Positions 8,220-16,926 of a stretch of DNA of 40,341 nucleotides are shown one piece after another. The position numbers and the translations under genes were made by a program. Source of the DNA: Bacteroidota bacterium. GTDB taxonomy: Bacteria > Bacteroidota > Bacteroidia > Bacteroidales > Dysgonomonadaceae. Position 1 is the first letter of the stretch. The number at the start of each line of letters is the position of its first letter. The stretch lies in NCBI GenBank assembly GCA_023399295.1, contig JAEWQF010000013.1:1-40341 (forward strand), in the 5' to 3' direction. The notes beneath the pieces were generated by a model. The model did no database searches and was not told the origin of the DNA. It was given only the letters and a program-made list of their open reading frames with translations.

Positions 8220-9356
8220 ATGAAGAAAAGAACAATGACAACGGGTTTATTGCTCTCAGCCATACTGCTTGCCGGCATATCCTGTGTGGAGAGAAAAACA
8301 TCGGGCAAAACGGAAGAGGTGAGTCGACTGCAAAGAACGACGGAGACGGAGATGCTGTTGTCCAACCTGAAGACGATTGCTGCGGACGGTTTTATGTTCG
8401 GACACCAGGATGACCCGCTCTATGGCGTTACCTGGGAGGGCGACAGCGGCCGTTCGGACGTACAGAGCGTCACGGGCGACTATCCTGCCGTGATGGGTTT
8501 CGACATCGGGAAGATTGAAAACGATAGCGAGAAGAACATAGACAATGTGGCCTTTGCCATCATACGGGAGGAGATGATCCGTCACTACGAAAGGGGAGGG
8601 ATGATCACCGTCAGCTGGCATGCCGATAACCCACTTACCGGTGGCGACTCATGGGATGTGGGTCGCGACGATGTGGTGCCCGCCATCCTGCCGGGTGGAG
8701 AGAAGCATGACCTTTTCCTGGGCTGGCTCGACAAGGCAGTCGCCTTCTTCAACACCCTCACCACCGAAGAGGGAACGAAGGTGCCGGTGCTCTTCCGCCC
8801 CTGGCACGAGCATACCGGAAGCTGGTTCTGGTGGGGCAAGGAGCGCTGCAGCGTGGAGGAGTACACCGCCCTCTGGGAGATGACCCGCAGTCACTTCGAC
8901 AATGCCGGGGTGGACAACCTGCTTTACGCCTACTCCCCCGACTTGCAGGGAGCCGGTGCGATCTATATGGAACGATATCCCGGTGATGAGTATGTGGATT
9001 TGCTGGGTCTGGATGGCTACCACCGTAACAACGAAGAGGGGATCGATGCCTATCAATCCTCGCTCCATACCATCCTCTCTTTTATGGCTGAGGAGGGTCA
9101 GCAGCGCGGCAAGCCGATTGCCTTGACCGAGACGGGGCTGGAGGCGATACCCATTGCCGACTGGTGGACAACGGTGCTCTTCCCCGTGCTGGATTGCTAT
9201 CCGGTGAGTTATGTGCTGGTGTGGCGCAACGCCCGCGAGCGCCCCGACCACTACTATGCACCCTACCCGGGACAATGCTCGGCCGACGATTTCGTCACCT
9301 TCTACACGCATCCCAAAACCCTCTTCGGCAAAGACATCCAAAACCTGTATCATTAA
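8220..9356 (+). CDS. GH26 beta-mannanase / mannobiohydrolase-type lipoprotein
   Basis: 378 aa from ATG 8220. An in-frame ATG lies at 8214, but 8220 gives the cleaner signal MKKRTMTTG...LLAGISC with its lipobox cysteine. The GH26 acid/base is Glu197 in FRPWHEHTG (followed by SWFWWG) and the nucleophile is Glu304 in ALTETG. The domain fills nearly the whole protein, with no accessory module. It lies 9 bp after the preceding GH26 gene in the same operon. The pair looks like a surface enzyme plus a compact enzyme that trims oligomers to mannobiose, as described for other Bacteroidota beta-mannan loci. The division of labour is inference. The mannobiose product is what the epimerase and GH130 genes downstream need. 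Confidence 0.87.
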   Translation: MKKRTMTTGLLLSAILLAGISCVERKTSGKTEEVSRLQRTTETEMLLSNLKTIAADGFMFGHQDDPLYGVTWEGDSGRSDVQSVTGDYPAVMGFDIGKIENDSEKNIDNVAFAIIREEMIRHYERGGMITVSWHADNPLTGGDSWDVGRDDVVPAILPGGEKHDLFLGWLDKAVAFFNTLTTEEGTKVPVLFRPWHEHTGSWFWWGKERCSVEEYTALWEMTRSHFDNAGVDNLLYAYSPDLQGAGAIYMERYPGDEYVDLLGLDGYHRNNEEGIDAYQSSLHTILSFMAEEGQQRGKPIALTETGLEAIPIADWWTTVLFPVLDCYPVSYVLVWRNARERPDHYYAPYPGQCSADDFVTFYTHPKTLFGKDIQNLYH

Positions 9357-9375
9357 CAACATAAGCGTAACAATC

Positions 9376-10569
9376 ATGAAGTCATATAAGCAACAGATCA
9401 AAGAGATGATGAAGAAGCATGAGAGCCTTCTCTCCAGAAAGAATGAACCGATGGAGGGTGGTAACGGCTGGTATCGCCGCTACCGCTATCCGGTGCTCAC
9501 CGCAGCCCATACGCCCCTACACTGGCGGTACGACTTCAGCGAGGAGAGCAACTCGCTGCTGATGGAACGTATCGGCATGAACGCCACCATGAACGCCGGC
9601 GCCATCCGATGGAACGGCCGCTACCTGATGATGGTGCGGGTGGAGGGCGCCGACCGCAAATCCTTCTTCGCCATCGCCGAGAGCCCCAATGGCACCGACA
9701 ACTTCCGCTTTTGGGATTACCCGGTGGAGATCCCAGAGACGGATGATCCTGCCACCAACATGTACGACATGCGGCTTACCGCCCACGAGGATGGCTGGAT
9801 CTATGGCATCTTCTGTGTCGAGCGCTTCGATGAGACTGCCGCACCGGGCGATCTCTCCAAGGCAAAAGCCTCTGCAGGCATCGTCCGCACGAAAGATCTG
9901 ATGACCTGGGAACGTCTGCCAGACCTGGTCTCCACCAGCCAACAGCGTAACGTGGTGTTACACCCCGAGTTTGTGAAAGGAAAGTATGCCCTCTACACCC
10001 GTCCCCAGGATGGCTTCATCGATGCCGGCAACGGACAGGGCATCGGCTGGGCACTCATCGATGACATGACACAGGCTGTCGTCATGGAGGAGAAAATCAT
10101 TGACCGCCGCTACTATCACACAATCAAGGAGGTGAAGAACGGCGAGGGGCCGGCGCCCATTAAAACAACGCAGGGATGGCTCCATCTGGCGCACGGTGTG
10201 CGCGCCTGTGCCGCGGGTCTGAGATATGTGTTATATTTGTATATGACTTCCCTCGATGACCCCTCGAAGCTGATTGCCTCCCCGGGCGGTTACTTCATGG
10301 CACCCGAAGGAGAGGAGCGGGTGGGCGATGTCTCCAACGTGCTTTTCAGCAATGGCTGGATCGCCCATGAGGATGGCAGGGTCTTCATCTACTATGCCTC
10401 GTCGGATACACGGATGCATGTGGCCACCAGCACCCTGGAACAACTGGTGGATTACTGCCTCCACACCCCGGAAGACGGACTCACCTCGGGTGCGTCGGTC
10501 AGGACATTGAAAAAACAGATCGACAGGAACCTGGCGATCCTCAACACCATTGATTCACAACGGGTGTGA
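9376..10569 (+). CDS. GH130 4-O-beta-D-mannosyl-D-glucose phosphorylase
   Basis: 397 aa from ATG 9376. The frame upstream overlaps the GH26 gene and has no merit. There is no signal peptide, so it is cytosolic. The sequence matches what I remember of the Bacteroides fragilis mannosylglucose phosphorylase almost throughout: RKNEP..., RYRYPVLTAAHTP, LMERIGMNAT, VEGADRKSFFA, YDMRLTAHEDGWIYGIF, RTKDLMTWERLPDL, QQRNVVLHPEF, LYTRPQDGFID and HGVRACAAGLRYVLY. The catalytic aspartate in NMYDMRLT falls at residue 131. The reaction is beta-1,4-mannosyl-glucose plus phosphate to mannose 1-phosphate plus glucose (EC 2.4.1.281). A cellobiose 2-epimerase gene in the same operon makes its substrate from mannobiose. 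GH130 subfamily 1 is very likely. Confidence 0.92.
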   Translation: MKSYKQQIKEMMKKHESLLSRKNEPMEGGNGWYRRYRYPVLTAAHTPLHWRYDFSEESNSLLMERIGMNATMNAGAIRWNGRYLMMVRVEGADRKSFFAIAESPNGTDNFRFWDYPVEIPETDDPATNMYDMRLTAHEDGWIYGIFCVERFDETAAPGDLSKAKASAGIVRTKDLMTWERLPDLVSTSQQRNVVLHPEFVKGKYALYTRPQDGFIDAGNGQGIGWALIDDMTQAVVMEEKIIDRRYYHTIKEVKNGEGPAPIKTTQGWLHLAHGVRACAAGLRYVLYLYMTSLDDPSKLIASPGGYFMAPEGEERVGDVSNVLFSNGWIAHEDGRVFIYYASSDTRMHVATSTLEQLVDYCLHTPEDGLTSGASVRTLKKQIDRNLAILNTIDSQRV

Positions 10570-10594
10570 TTCCACCCAAAAAAATGAAAAACAG

Positions 10595-12019
10595 ATGATC
10601 ACCTTAAAGGAAAAAATTGGCTATGGATTTGGCGAAGCCGCCTCATCCATGTTCTGGAAGATTTTCGGGATGTACTCCCTCTTTTTCTATACCGATGTGT
10701 TCGGCATCACTGCCGCCGCTGCCGGTACCATGTTTCTGGTAGCCCGGCTTTGGGACTCACTCACCGACCTGCTGGTAGGCATCATGAGCGACCGCACCAG
10801 GACACGCTGGGGGAAATACCGCCCCTACCTGATCTGGTTTGCCTTTCCCTTTGCGGTGATGGGCGTCATCACCTTCTATGTGCCTGACTTCGGACAGACG
10901 GGGAAGTTGGTCTACGCCTATATCACCTATTCGATGATGATGCTGGTCTACACGCTGGTCAACGTGCCCTACGCCTCCCTGTTGGCAGTCATCTCGTCCG
11001 ACCCGCGCGACCGGAACACCCTCTCCTCCTATCGCATGGCGTTCGCCTTCATCGGCAGCTTCGTCACCTTCATGCTGCTGCAACCGCTGATCGACTTCTT
11101 CGCTAAGAACTTCGGCGGCGATGTCGCAGCTGTGACAACAGCCGTGGCAGAGACATCGGTAAGCACCAACCCCATAGGATGGGTGTTGGGTGTGGGTGCC
11201 ATCGGTGTGATCTGCGTGGTGCTCTTCCTGCTCTGCTTCTCCTGGACCAAAGAGCGGGTGGTGCAGATTGAGAACGAGGTGGATGCATCGGTAAAGCAAG
11301 ACCTGAAGAATTTGTTTAATAATGCACCCTGGTGGATCCTGGTGGCCACGGGCCTCGCAGCGCTGCTCTTCAATGCCATCCGCGACAGCGTGGCCATTTA
11401 CTACTTCCGCGACTACGTACAAGCCGGTTATCGCATGGCCGGTACCGGGTGGGACATGACCACCATCTATTTTCTGGTGGGACAGGCGGCCAACCTATTG
11501 GGTGTGATACTCGCACCCTCCCTCTCGGCACGTTTCGGCAAACGGAGAACCTATATGATTGCCATCCTGATGGCAGGCATCCTGAGTACCGCCTTTTTCT
11601 ACATCCCCAACAACATCACCTGGATTCTGATCCTGCAATTCTCTATCTCGATCTTCGCCGGTTATGTATTGCCTCTTCTCTGGTCCATGTTTTCCGATAT
11701 CGTGGACCATCAGGAGCTAACCACCGGTCGCCGCGCCAGTGGTCTCATCTTCTCCTCCTCCTCCATGTCGCAAAAACTGGGATGGGCCATCGGTGCCGCC
11801 CTGAGCGGCTGGATGCTGGCCTACTTCAAGTATGTGCCTGACGCGTTGCAGCAGAGTGCAGAGACAATATGGGGTGAACGGTTTATGATTTCGCTGCTGC
11901 CTGCTGCCTGCTGTCTCCTGGCATTCATAGGGATGTACTTCTACCCGCTCTCCGACAAAAAAGTGAAGGAGAACTACGAAGAGTTGGAAGTGAAGAGAGC
12001 AGCTGCAAAAATGAAGTAA
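10595..12019 (+). CDS. GPH-family (MelB-type) sugar:cation symporter
   Basis: 474 aa from ATG 10595 (MITLKEKIGYGFGEAASSMFW). The open frame begins 15 codons earlier, inside the end of the GH130 gene. The N-terminal GYG.GE motif and the cytoplasmic-loop signature D...DLLVGIMSDRTRTRWGKYRPYL are hallmarks of glycoside-pentoside-hexuronide symporters. About 12 hydrophobic segments can be picked out, with a central charged loop around WTKERVVQIENEV. Placed between two cytosolic phosphorylases, it most likely imports mannobiose, mannosyl-glucose or cellobiose across the inner membrane with a cation. Substrate is inference from neighbours; family is clear. Confidence 0.88.
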   Translation: MITLKEKIGYGFGEAASSMFWKIFGMYSLFFYTDVFGITAAAAGTMFLVARLWDSLTDLLVGIMSDRTRTRWGKYRPYLIWFAFPFAVMGVITFYVPDFGQTGKLVYAYITYSMMMLVYTLVNVPYASLLAVISSDPRDRNTLSSYRMAFAFIGSFVTFMLLQPLIDFFAKNFGGDVAAVTTAVAETSVSTNPIGWVLGVGAIGVICVVLFLLCFSWTKERVVQIENEVDASVKQDLKNLFNNAPWWILVATGLAALLFNAIRDSVAIYYFRDYVQAGYRMAGTGWDMTTIYFLVGQAANLLGVILAPSLSARFGKRRTYMIAILMAGILSTAFFYIPNNITWILILQFSISIFAGYVLPLLWSMFSDIVDHQELTTGRRASGLIFSSSSMSQKLGWAIGAALSGWMLAYFKYVPDALQQSAETIWGERFMISLLPAACCLLAFIGMYFYPLSDKKVKENYEELEVKRAAAKMK

Positions 12020-12046
12020 GCATTTTTAAACAATAAGATTCCGATC

Positions 12047-14482
12047 ATGCAATATGGTTTTTTCGACGATGTACAACGGGAGTATGTGATCACCAATCCC
12101 CGCACTCCCTGGCCCTGGATCAACTACCTGGGCAATGAGGATTTCTTCAGCCTGATATCGAACACGGCAGGAGGCTACTCCTTTTACAAAGATGCCCGTT
12201 TTCGCCGCATCACCCGTTATCGCTACAACAACGTGCCGATGGACAGTGGTGGGCGTTACTTCTATATCCGGGAGGGAGAGACCATCTGGAGTCCCGGCTG
12301 GAAGCCTTGCAAGACGGAGCTGGAGCATTACGAGTGCCGCCATGGTATGGGGTATACACGCATCAGCGGAACCAAAAACGGTCTGGAGGCGGAGCTGCTC
12401 TTCTTTGTGCCCCTGCATACCCAGGCGGAGGTGCAAAAGATGACGTTGCGCAACAACAGCCGCGCAACAAAAAGAGTACAGCTCTTCTCCTTCGCCGAGT
12501 GGTGCCTCTGGAACGCGGCCACCGACATGGAGAACTTCCAGCGCAACTTCTCCACCGGCGAGGTGGAGGTGGACGGGTCGGTGATCTACCACAAGACCGA
12601 ATACCGTGAACGTCGCAACCACTATGCCTTCTACTCGGTGAACCGGCCCCTGCAGGGTTTTGATACCGACCGTGAATCATTCTTCGGCCTCTACAACGGC
12701 TTCGATGAACCGCAAGCGGTACGGGATGGAGCTCCCCGCAACAGCGTGGCACATGGCTGGTCGCCCATCGCCTCACACTACCTCGAAATTGAACTGGAAC
12801 CGGGCGAGAACAAGGATCTGATCTTTCTGCTGGGTTATGTGGAAAACGAACCGGAGGAGAAATGGGAACGCAGTGGTGTCATCAACAAAGCGAAGGCCAG
12901 AGAGACGATTGCCCGCTTCGACAGCGCGGAGAAGGCCGACAATGCGTTTAAAGCTCTCCGGGACTACTGGGATCAACTGCTGGGCAACTTCAATGTGAAG
13001 ACGGGTGAGGCGAAGCTGGACAGGATGGTCAACATCTGGAACCAGTACCAGTGCATGATCACCTTCTGCTTCTCCCGCTCCACCTCCTACTTCGAAAGCG
13101 GCATCGGTCGTGGCATGGGCTTCCGCGACTCCAACCAGGACCTGCTCGGCTTCGTACACCAGATCCCCGGACGAGCCCGCGAGCGGATCATCGACATTGC
13201 CTCCACCCAGTTCCCCGACGGCTCCTGTTATCACCAGTACCAGCCTCTCACCAAGAAAGGAAACAACGAGATCGGCGGCGGCTTCAACGACGACCCGCTC
13301 TGGCTCATCCTCGGCACCACCGCCTACATCAAGGAGACGGGCGACTTTGGAATCCTCGATGAGGCGGTGCCATTCGACAACGAACCGGGTTCCGAGGTGC
13401 CGCTCTTCGACCACCTGACTGTATCGTTCGATCATGTGATCGACAATCTGGGGCCACATGGACTGCCCCTGATCGGGCGTGCCGACTGGAACGACTGCCT
13501 CAACCTCAACTGCTTCTCCAGCGACCCCAACGAGAGTTTCCAGACCACCGAGAACAGGAGCGAGGGCTCAAAGGCGGAAAGCCTGATGATCGCCGGTCTC
13601 TTCGTGGTCTCAGGGCGCGATTACGCGGCGCTTTGCGACCGCATTGGCAACCGGGAGGAGGCCGCAAGGGCACGCACCCATGTGGAGCAGATGGTGGAAG
13701 CCATCAAGCTGCATGGCTGGGACGGCGAGTGGTTCCTGCGGGCCTACGACTATTTCGGCAACAAGATCGGATCCAAGGAGAACATTGAGGGACAGATCTT
13801 CATCGAATCCAACGGCTGGTGCAGCATGGCCGGCATCGGACTGGAGGAGGGGATGACCGAGAAAGCACTCGATGCGGTGAAGGAGCGGCTCGACTGCGAA
13901 CATGGCATTGTGCTCAACAATCCTGCCTATTCGCAATATTATATCGACTATGGCGAGATCTCGAGTTATCCTCCCGGATACAAGGAGAACGCGGGCATCT
14001 TCTGCCACAACAACCCCTGGATCATCATCGGCGAAACGGTGCTGGGACGGGGTGACCGGGCGTGGGAGTACTTCCGCAAGATATGTCCCTCCTACAGTGA
14101 GGCGATCAGCGACCTGCACAAGGTGGAGCCCTACGTCTATGCCCAGATGATCGCCGGCAAGGATGCCTTCAGGCCGGGTGAAGCCAAGAACTCCTGGCTC
14201 ACCGGTACCGCGGCCTGGAACTTTTATACCATCAGCCAGTATATCCTCGGCATACGTCCAGACTATGACGGGCTGGTCATCGAACCCTGCATTCCACCTG
14301 AGTGGGAACAGTACCGGGTGACCCGCAGGTTCCGCGGCGCGACCTACCAGATCACCGTGAACAACCCTGAGAAGCGGATGAAAGGGGTGAAGGCTATCAC
14401 CCTGAACGGCGAACCGATAAATGGCAATTTGATACCACTCCTGCCAGCAGGTAGCGTGGGTGAGGTGGAAGTGATTCTTTAA
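12047..14482 (+). CDS. GH94 cellobiose phosphorylase
   Basis: 811 aa, no signal peptide, cytosolic. The start MQYGFFDDVQREYVIT and the phrases TPWPWINYLGNEDFFSL, GGYSFYKDARFRR, TRYRYNNVP, GIGRGMGFRDSNQDLLGF, IDIASTQFPDGSCYHQYQPL, GGFNDDPLWLI and YPPGYKENAGIFCHNNPW are those of GH94 cellobiose phosphorylases, and the length is the normal one (about 810-820). The general-acid aspartate is Asp483 in RADWNDCLN. The reaction is cellobiose plus phosphate to alpha-glucose 1-phosphate plus glucose (EC 2.4.1.20). Cellodextrin phosphorylases are longer and differ at the N-terminus. It starts 27 bp after the symporter gene and 14 bp before the epimerase gene. In this locus it would take the glucosyl-glucose units of glucomannan. 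Confidence 0.92.
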   Translation: MQYGFFDDVQREYVITNPRTPWPWINYLGNEDFFSLISNTAGGYSFYKDARFRRITRYRYNNVPMDSGGRYFYIREGETIWSPGWKPCKTELEHYECRHGMGYTRISGTKNGLEAELLFFVPLHTQAEVQKMTLRNNSRATKRVQLFSFAEWCLWNAATDMENFQRNFSTGEVEVDGSVIYHKTEYRERRNHYAFYSVNRPLQGFDTDRESFFGLYNGFDEPQAVRDGAPRNSVAHGWSPIASHYLEIELEPGENKDLIFLLGYVENEPEEKWERSGVINKAKARETIARFDSAEKADNAFKALRDYWDQLLGNFNVKTGEAKLDRMVNIWNQYQCMITFCFSRSTSYFESGIGRGMGFRDSNQDLLGFVHQIPGRARERIIDIASTQFPDGSCYHQYQPLTKKGNNEIGGGFNDDPLWLILGTTAYIKETGDFGILDEAVPFDNEPGSEVPLFDHLTVSFDHVIDNLGPHGLPLIGRADWNDCLNLNCFSSDPNESFQTTENRSEGSKAESLMIAGLFVVSGRDYAALCDRIGNREEAARARTHVEQMVEAIKLHGWDGEWFLRAYDYFGNKIGSKENIEGQIFIESNGWCSMAGIGLEEGMTEKALDAVKERLDCEHGIVLNNPAYSQYYIDYGEISSYPPGYKENAGIFCHNNPWIIIGETVLGRGDRAWEYFRKICPSYSEAISDLHKVEPYVYAQMIAGKDAFRPGEAKNSWLTGTAAWNFYTISQYILGIRPDYDGLVIEPCIPPEWEQYRVTRRFRGATYQITVNNPEKRMKGVKAITLNGEPINGNLIPLLPAGSVGEVEVIL

Positions 14483-14496
14483 CAGACAGATGAGCG

Positions 14497-15693
14497 ATGG
14501 AAATTGGTGTGTTGAAACAGGAACTGCGTGACGAACTGACCGGCAATATCCTTCCATTCTGGATGAACAGGATGAGGGACAATGAGCAGGGTGGCTATCA
14601 TGGCCGGATGACTGGCGAGAACCGGCTGGTGGCCGATGCCCCGAAAGGGGGCATTCTCCACGCACGGATCCTTTGGACCTTTTCGTCGGCAGCCCTGCGG
14701 CTCCAGTCGGAGCAGTACCTATCCGAAGCGCGGCGAGCCAAGGAATACCTCTTCGCACACTTTTTTGATGCGCATTTTGGTGGTACCTACTGGATGCTAC
14801 ATGCCGACGGCACACCGGCCGACACGAAGAAACAGATCTACAGCCAGGCATTCTTCATCTATGCGCTCACGGAGTACCACCGGGCAAGCGGCGATGAAGA
14901 AGCACTCAGCAAAGCCAAAAAGTTGTTCCGGCTCATTGAACAGCATAGCTTCGACAGCGTGAAGAATGGTTACCTGGAGGCCTATAGTCGCGACTGGCAG
15001 CTACTGGAGGACCTGCGACTGAGTGAGAAGGATGCCAATGAGAAGAAGACGATGAACACACACCTCCATATCCTGGAGGCTTACAGCAACCTCTACCGCG
15101 TCTGGAAGGATGAGACCCTGGCGCGACAGCTGAGGAACCTGATCGACCTCTTCCTGGAGAAGATTATCGACCCGGTGAGCGGGCACCTCAACCTCTTCTT
15201 CGACGAGGAGTGGCGCTGCAAATCGACCCTCCACTCTTTTGGGCACGACATCGAGGCATCCTGGTTGCTGGAGGAGGCGGCCCGTGTACTGGGTGACGAG
15301 GCAATGCTCCGCAAGCTGAAGCCGGTCACGCTCCGCATTGCCGAGGCGGCAACGGAGGGATTGAACAACCGGGGAGCGCTGATCAACGAAAGAGATTGGT
15401 CCACTGGTCACCGTGATGAACGGTGCGACTGGTGGCCACAGGCGGAGGCGGTAGTCGGCTTCTTCAATGCCTGGCAGCTGTCGGGAGAGGAGGCGTGGCT
15501 CAACAAAACAGGCAACAGCTGGGATTTCATCAAGCAGCAGCTGGTAGACAGGGAGCAGGGTGAGTGGTTCTGGTCGGTCTCGCCGGAAGGGGAGCAGGAC
15601 CGGGTGAACGACAAGGCAGGCTTCTGGAAGTGTCCCTATCACAACAGCCGGATGTGCCTGGAGCTGATCGAACGGATCAAGCAGGATTTATGA
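14497..15693 (+). CDS. Cellobiose 2-epimerase (AGE superfamily)
   Basis: 398 aa, cytosolic, an (alpha/alpha)6 barrel of the N-acylglucosamine 2-epimerase superfamily. Diagnostic stretches are ILPFWMNRMRDNEQGGYHG, KGGILHARILWTFSSA, LHSFGHDIEASWLL (His250), CDWWPQAEAVVGF and CPYHNSRMCLE (His382). These carry the catalytic histidines of cellobiose 2-epimerases. The enzyme interconverts the reducing-end glucose and mannose of beta-1,4 disaccharides (EC 5.1.3.11), so it turns mannobiose into mannosyl-glucose for the GH130 phosphorylase encoded upstream. Cellobiose/epilactose activity is a family property, while the mannobiose role follows from the operon. It is the last cytosolic enzyme before a 115-bp gap. 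Confidence 0.92.
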   Translation: MEIGVLKQELRDELTGNILPFWMNRMRDNEQGGYHGRMTGENRLVADAPKGGILHARILWTFSSAALRLQSEQYLSEARRAKEYLFAHFFDAHFGGTYWMLHADGTPADTKKQIYSQAFFIYALTEYHRASGDEEALSKAKKLFRLIEQHSFDSVKNGYLEAYSRDWQLLEDLRLSEKDANEKKTMNTHLHILEAYSNLYRVWKDETLARQLRNLIDLFLEKIIDPVSGHLNLFFDEEWRCKSTLHSFGHDIEASWLLEEAARVLGDEAMLRKLKPVTLRIAEAATEGLNNRGALINERDWSTGHRDERCDWWPQAEAVVGFFNAWQLSGEEAWLNKTGNSWDFIKQQLVDREQGEWFWSVSPEGEQDRVNDKAGFWKCPYHNSRMCLELIERIKQDL

Positions 15694-15698
15694 TTGCG

Positions 15699-15726
15699 TT
15701 TCAGGGGACAAATGGGACCCCTCAAA
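15699..15726. other. Weak hairpin in the 115-bp gap before the GH5 gene
   Basis: TTTCAGGGG (15699-15707) and CCCCTCAAA (15718-15726) pair except for one C-C mismatch around a 10-nt loop. It lies 5 bp after the epimerase stop. A run of eight T sits about 30 nt further on (about 15751), too far for a textbook terminator. The gap also has an AT-rich stretch with TCAATTTG at about 15773-15780, one base off the TAnnTTTG promoter box and without a clear TTTG partner. Together these suggest that the GH5 gene may be partly transcribed on its own. Weak evidence. Confidence 0.25.
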
Positions 15727-15808
15727 ACATTGATGTATCTCAACTTTAAATTTTTTTTCACCAATTAATATCAATTTGTTATAGTTTAATGATTTAACAA
15801 ACAGAGAT

Positions 15809-16801
15809 ATGAAGAGAAACAGTATGATAGTTACCATGCTGCTGATGTTGTCGGCAGTAATCTCCTGCAGCAACGGACAGGGCAACAAGAGTGATGTGAC
15901 CGCCGACAGCACGGTCGTGGCGCAGCACGGACAGCTGCAGGTGATCGGCACCCAGCTCAGTAATGCGCAGGGAGAACCGCTGGTGCTGCGCGGTGCCAGC
16001 CTGGGGTGGCACAACCTCTGGCCCCGCTTCTACAACGAGGGAGCGGTGAAGTGGCTGAAGGAGGACTGGCACTGTACGGTGGTGCGCGCCGCCATGGGAT
16101 TGGAAATCGAGGACAACTACCGGGAGAACCCAGCGTTTGCGCTGCAGTGCATCACGCCCGTGATCGAGGCTGCCATCAACAATGGCATCTATGTGATCAT
16201 CGACTTCCATGCCCACAAGAAATACCTCGAGGAGGCGAAAGCATTCTTTACCGAGATGGCCACCAAATATGGTGAGCATCCCAACGTGATCTACGAGATA
16301 TGGAACGAACCCGACTACTTTGAATGGGAGGAGGTGAAAGCCTATTCGGAGGAGGTGATCGGTGTGATCCGTGCCATCGACCCCGACAACATCATCCTGG
16401 TGGGCAGTCCCCACTGGGACCAGGACCTCCACCTGGTGGCGGAAGATCCCATTCAGGATGTGACCAACATCATGTACACCATGCACTTTTATGCAGCCAC
16501 CCACGAGGCCTGGCTGCGTGACCGCACCGACGAGGCCATCGCGGCTGGGATTCCCGTCTTCGTGTCGGAGTGCGGTGGTTCGGAAGCCAACGGCGACGGA
16601 CGCCTCGGTACCGAGGAGTGGGAGAGCTGGGTGGAGTGGATGGAGAGCCGCAAGATCAGCTGGGTGGCCTGGTCGGTCTCCGACAAGAACGAGACCTGCT
16701 CCATGCTGCTGCCCCGCGCCGAAGCGGAGGGCAACTGGACAGACGACCTGCTCAAACCCTGGGGGAAGCTGACGCGCAATTCAATTTTACAGAGACAATA
16801 A
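15809..16801 (+). CDS. GH5 endoglucanase/mannanase-type lipoprotein (GH5_2-like)
   Basis: 330 aa. The signal MKRNSMIVTMLLMLSAVISC is a lipoprotein leader with its cysteine at residue 20. The mature protein is a single GH5 barrel: QLSNAQGEPLVLRGASLGWHNLW near the start, NNGIYVIIDFHAHK, acid/base Glu167 in IWNEPDY and nucleophile Glu254 in FVSECGG, ending with WVAWSVSDKNETCSML. This layout resembles GH5 subfamily 2 endo-beta-1,4-glucanases. In a mannan/cello-oligosaccharide locus it would cut glucosyl linkages in glucomannan, giving cellobiose for the GH94 phosphorylase. Substrate is inferred; family and catalytic pair are visible. Last gene of the left operon, 15 to 60 bp before a strong terminator. 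Confidence 0.85.
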   Translation: MKRNSMIVTMLLMLSAVISCSNGQGNKSDVTADSTVVAQHGQLQVIGTQLSNAQGEPLVLRGASLGWHNLWPRFYNEGAVKWLKEDWHCTVVRAAMGLEIEDNYRENPAFALQCITPVIEAAINNGIYVIIDFHAHKKYLEEAKAFFTEMATKYGEHPNVIYEIWNEPDYFEWEEVKAYSEEVIGVIRAIDPDNIILVGSPHWDQDLHLVAEDPIQDVTNIMYTMHFYAATHEAWLRDRTDEAIAAGIPVFVSECGGSEANGDGRLGTEEWESWVEWMESRKISWVAWSVSDKNETCSMLLPRAEAEGNWTDDLLKPWGKLTRNSILQRQ

Positions 16802-16864
16802 GAAGCATAGTCTGAAAAGAGAAAAGTGTTTCTTGCTTTTATATTCTGATGAAAGGTGTGATAA

Positions 16865-16902
16865 AAAACAGGAGGAAAATGACCTTGTTTTCCTCCTGTT
16901 TT
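16865..16902. terminator. Bidirectional intrinsic terminator between convergent operons
   Basis: Perfect 15-bp arms AAAACAGGAGGAAAA (16865-16879) and TTTTCCTCCTGTTTT (16888-16902) surround an 8-nt loop. The stem ends in T on both strands: plus-strand transcripts end in TTTTATGTTGT and minus-strand transcripts in TTTTTTAT. It lies between the GH5 stop (16801) and the exuT-like stop (16927), so it serves both convergent operons. Confidence 0.88.
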
Positions 16903-16926
16903 ATGTTGTCTATTCAACCCGCTGAA

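Noticed and set aside
10757..11422. Minus-strand open frame rich in His, Glu and Asp opposite the GPH symporter
   Set aside because: The composition is that expected from reading hydrophobic transporter codons backwards. No family was recognised.
13610..14851. Long minus-strand open frame (413 codons) opposite the GH94 and epimerase genes
   Set aside because: It lies antisense to two strongly recognised genes with intact family motifs, spans their junction, and its translation shows no domain or leader. It is a product of GC-rich codon positions.
15694..15808. A full promoter before the GH5 gene
   Set aside because: TCAATTTG is one base off TAnnTTTG and no TTTG lies at the right distance, so I left it as a remark only.
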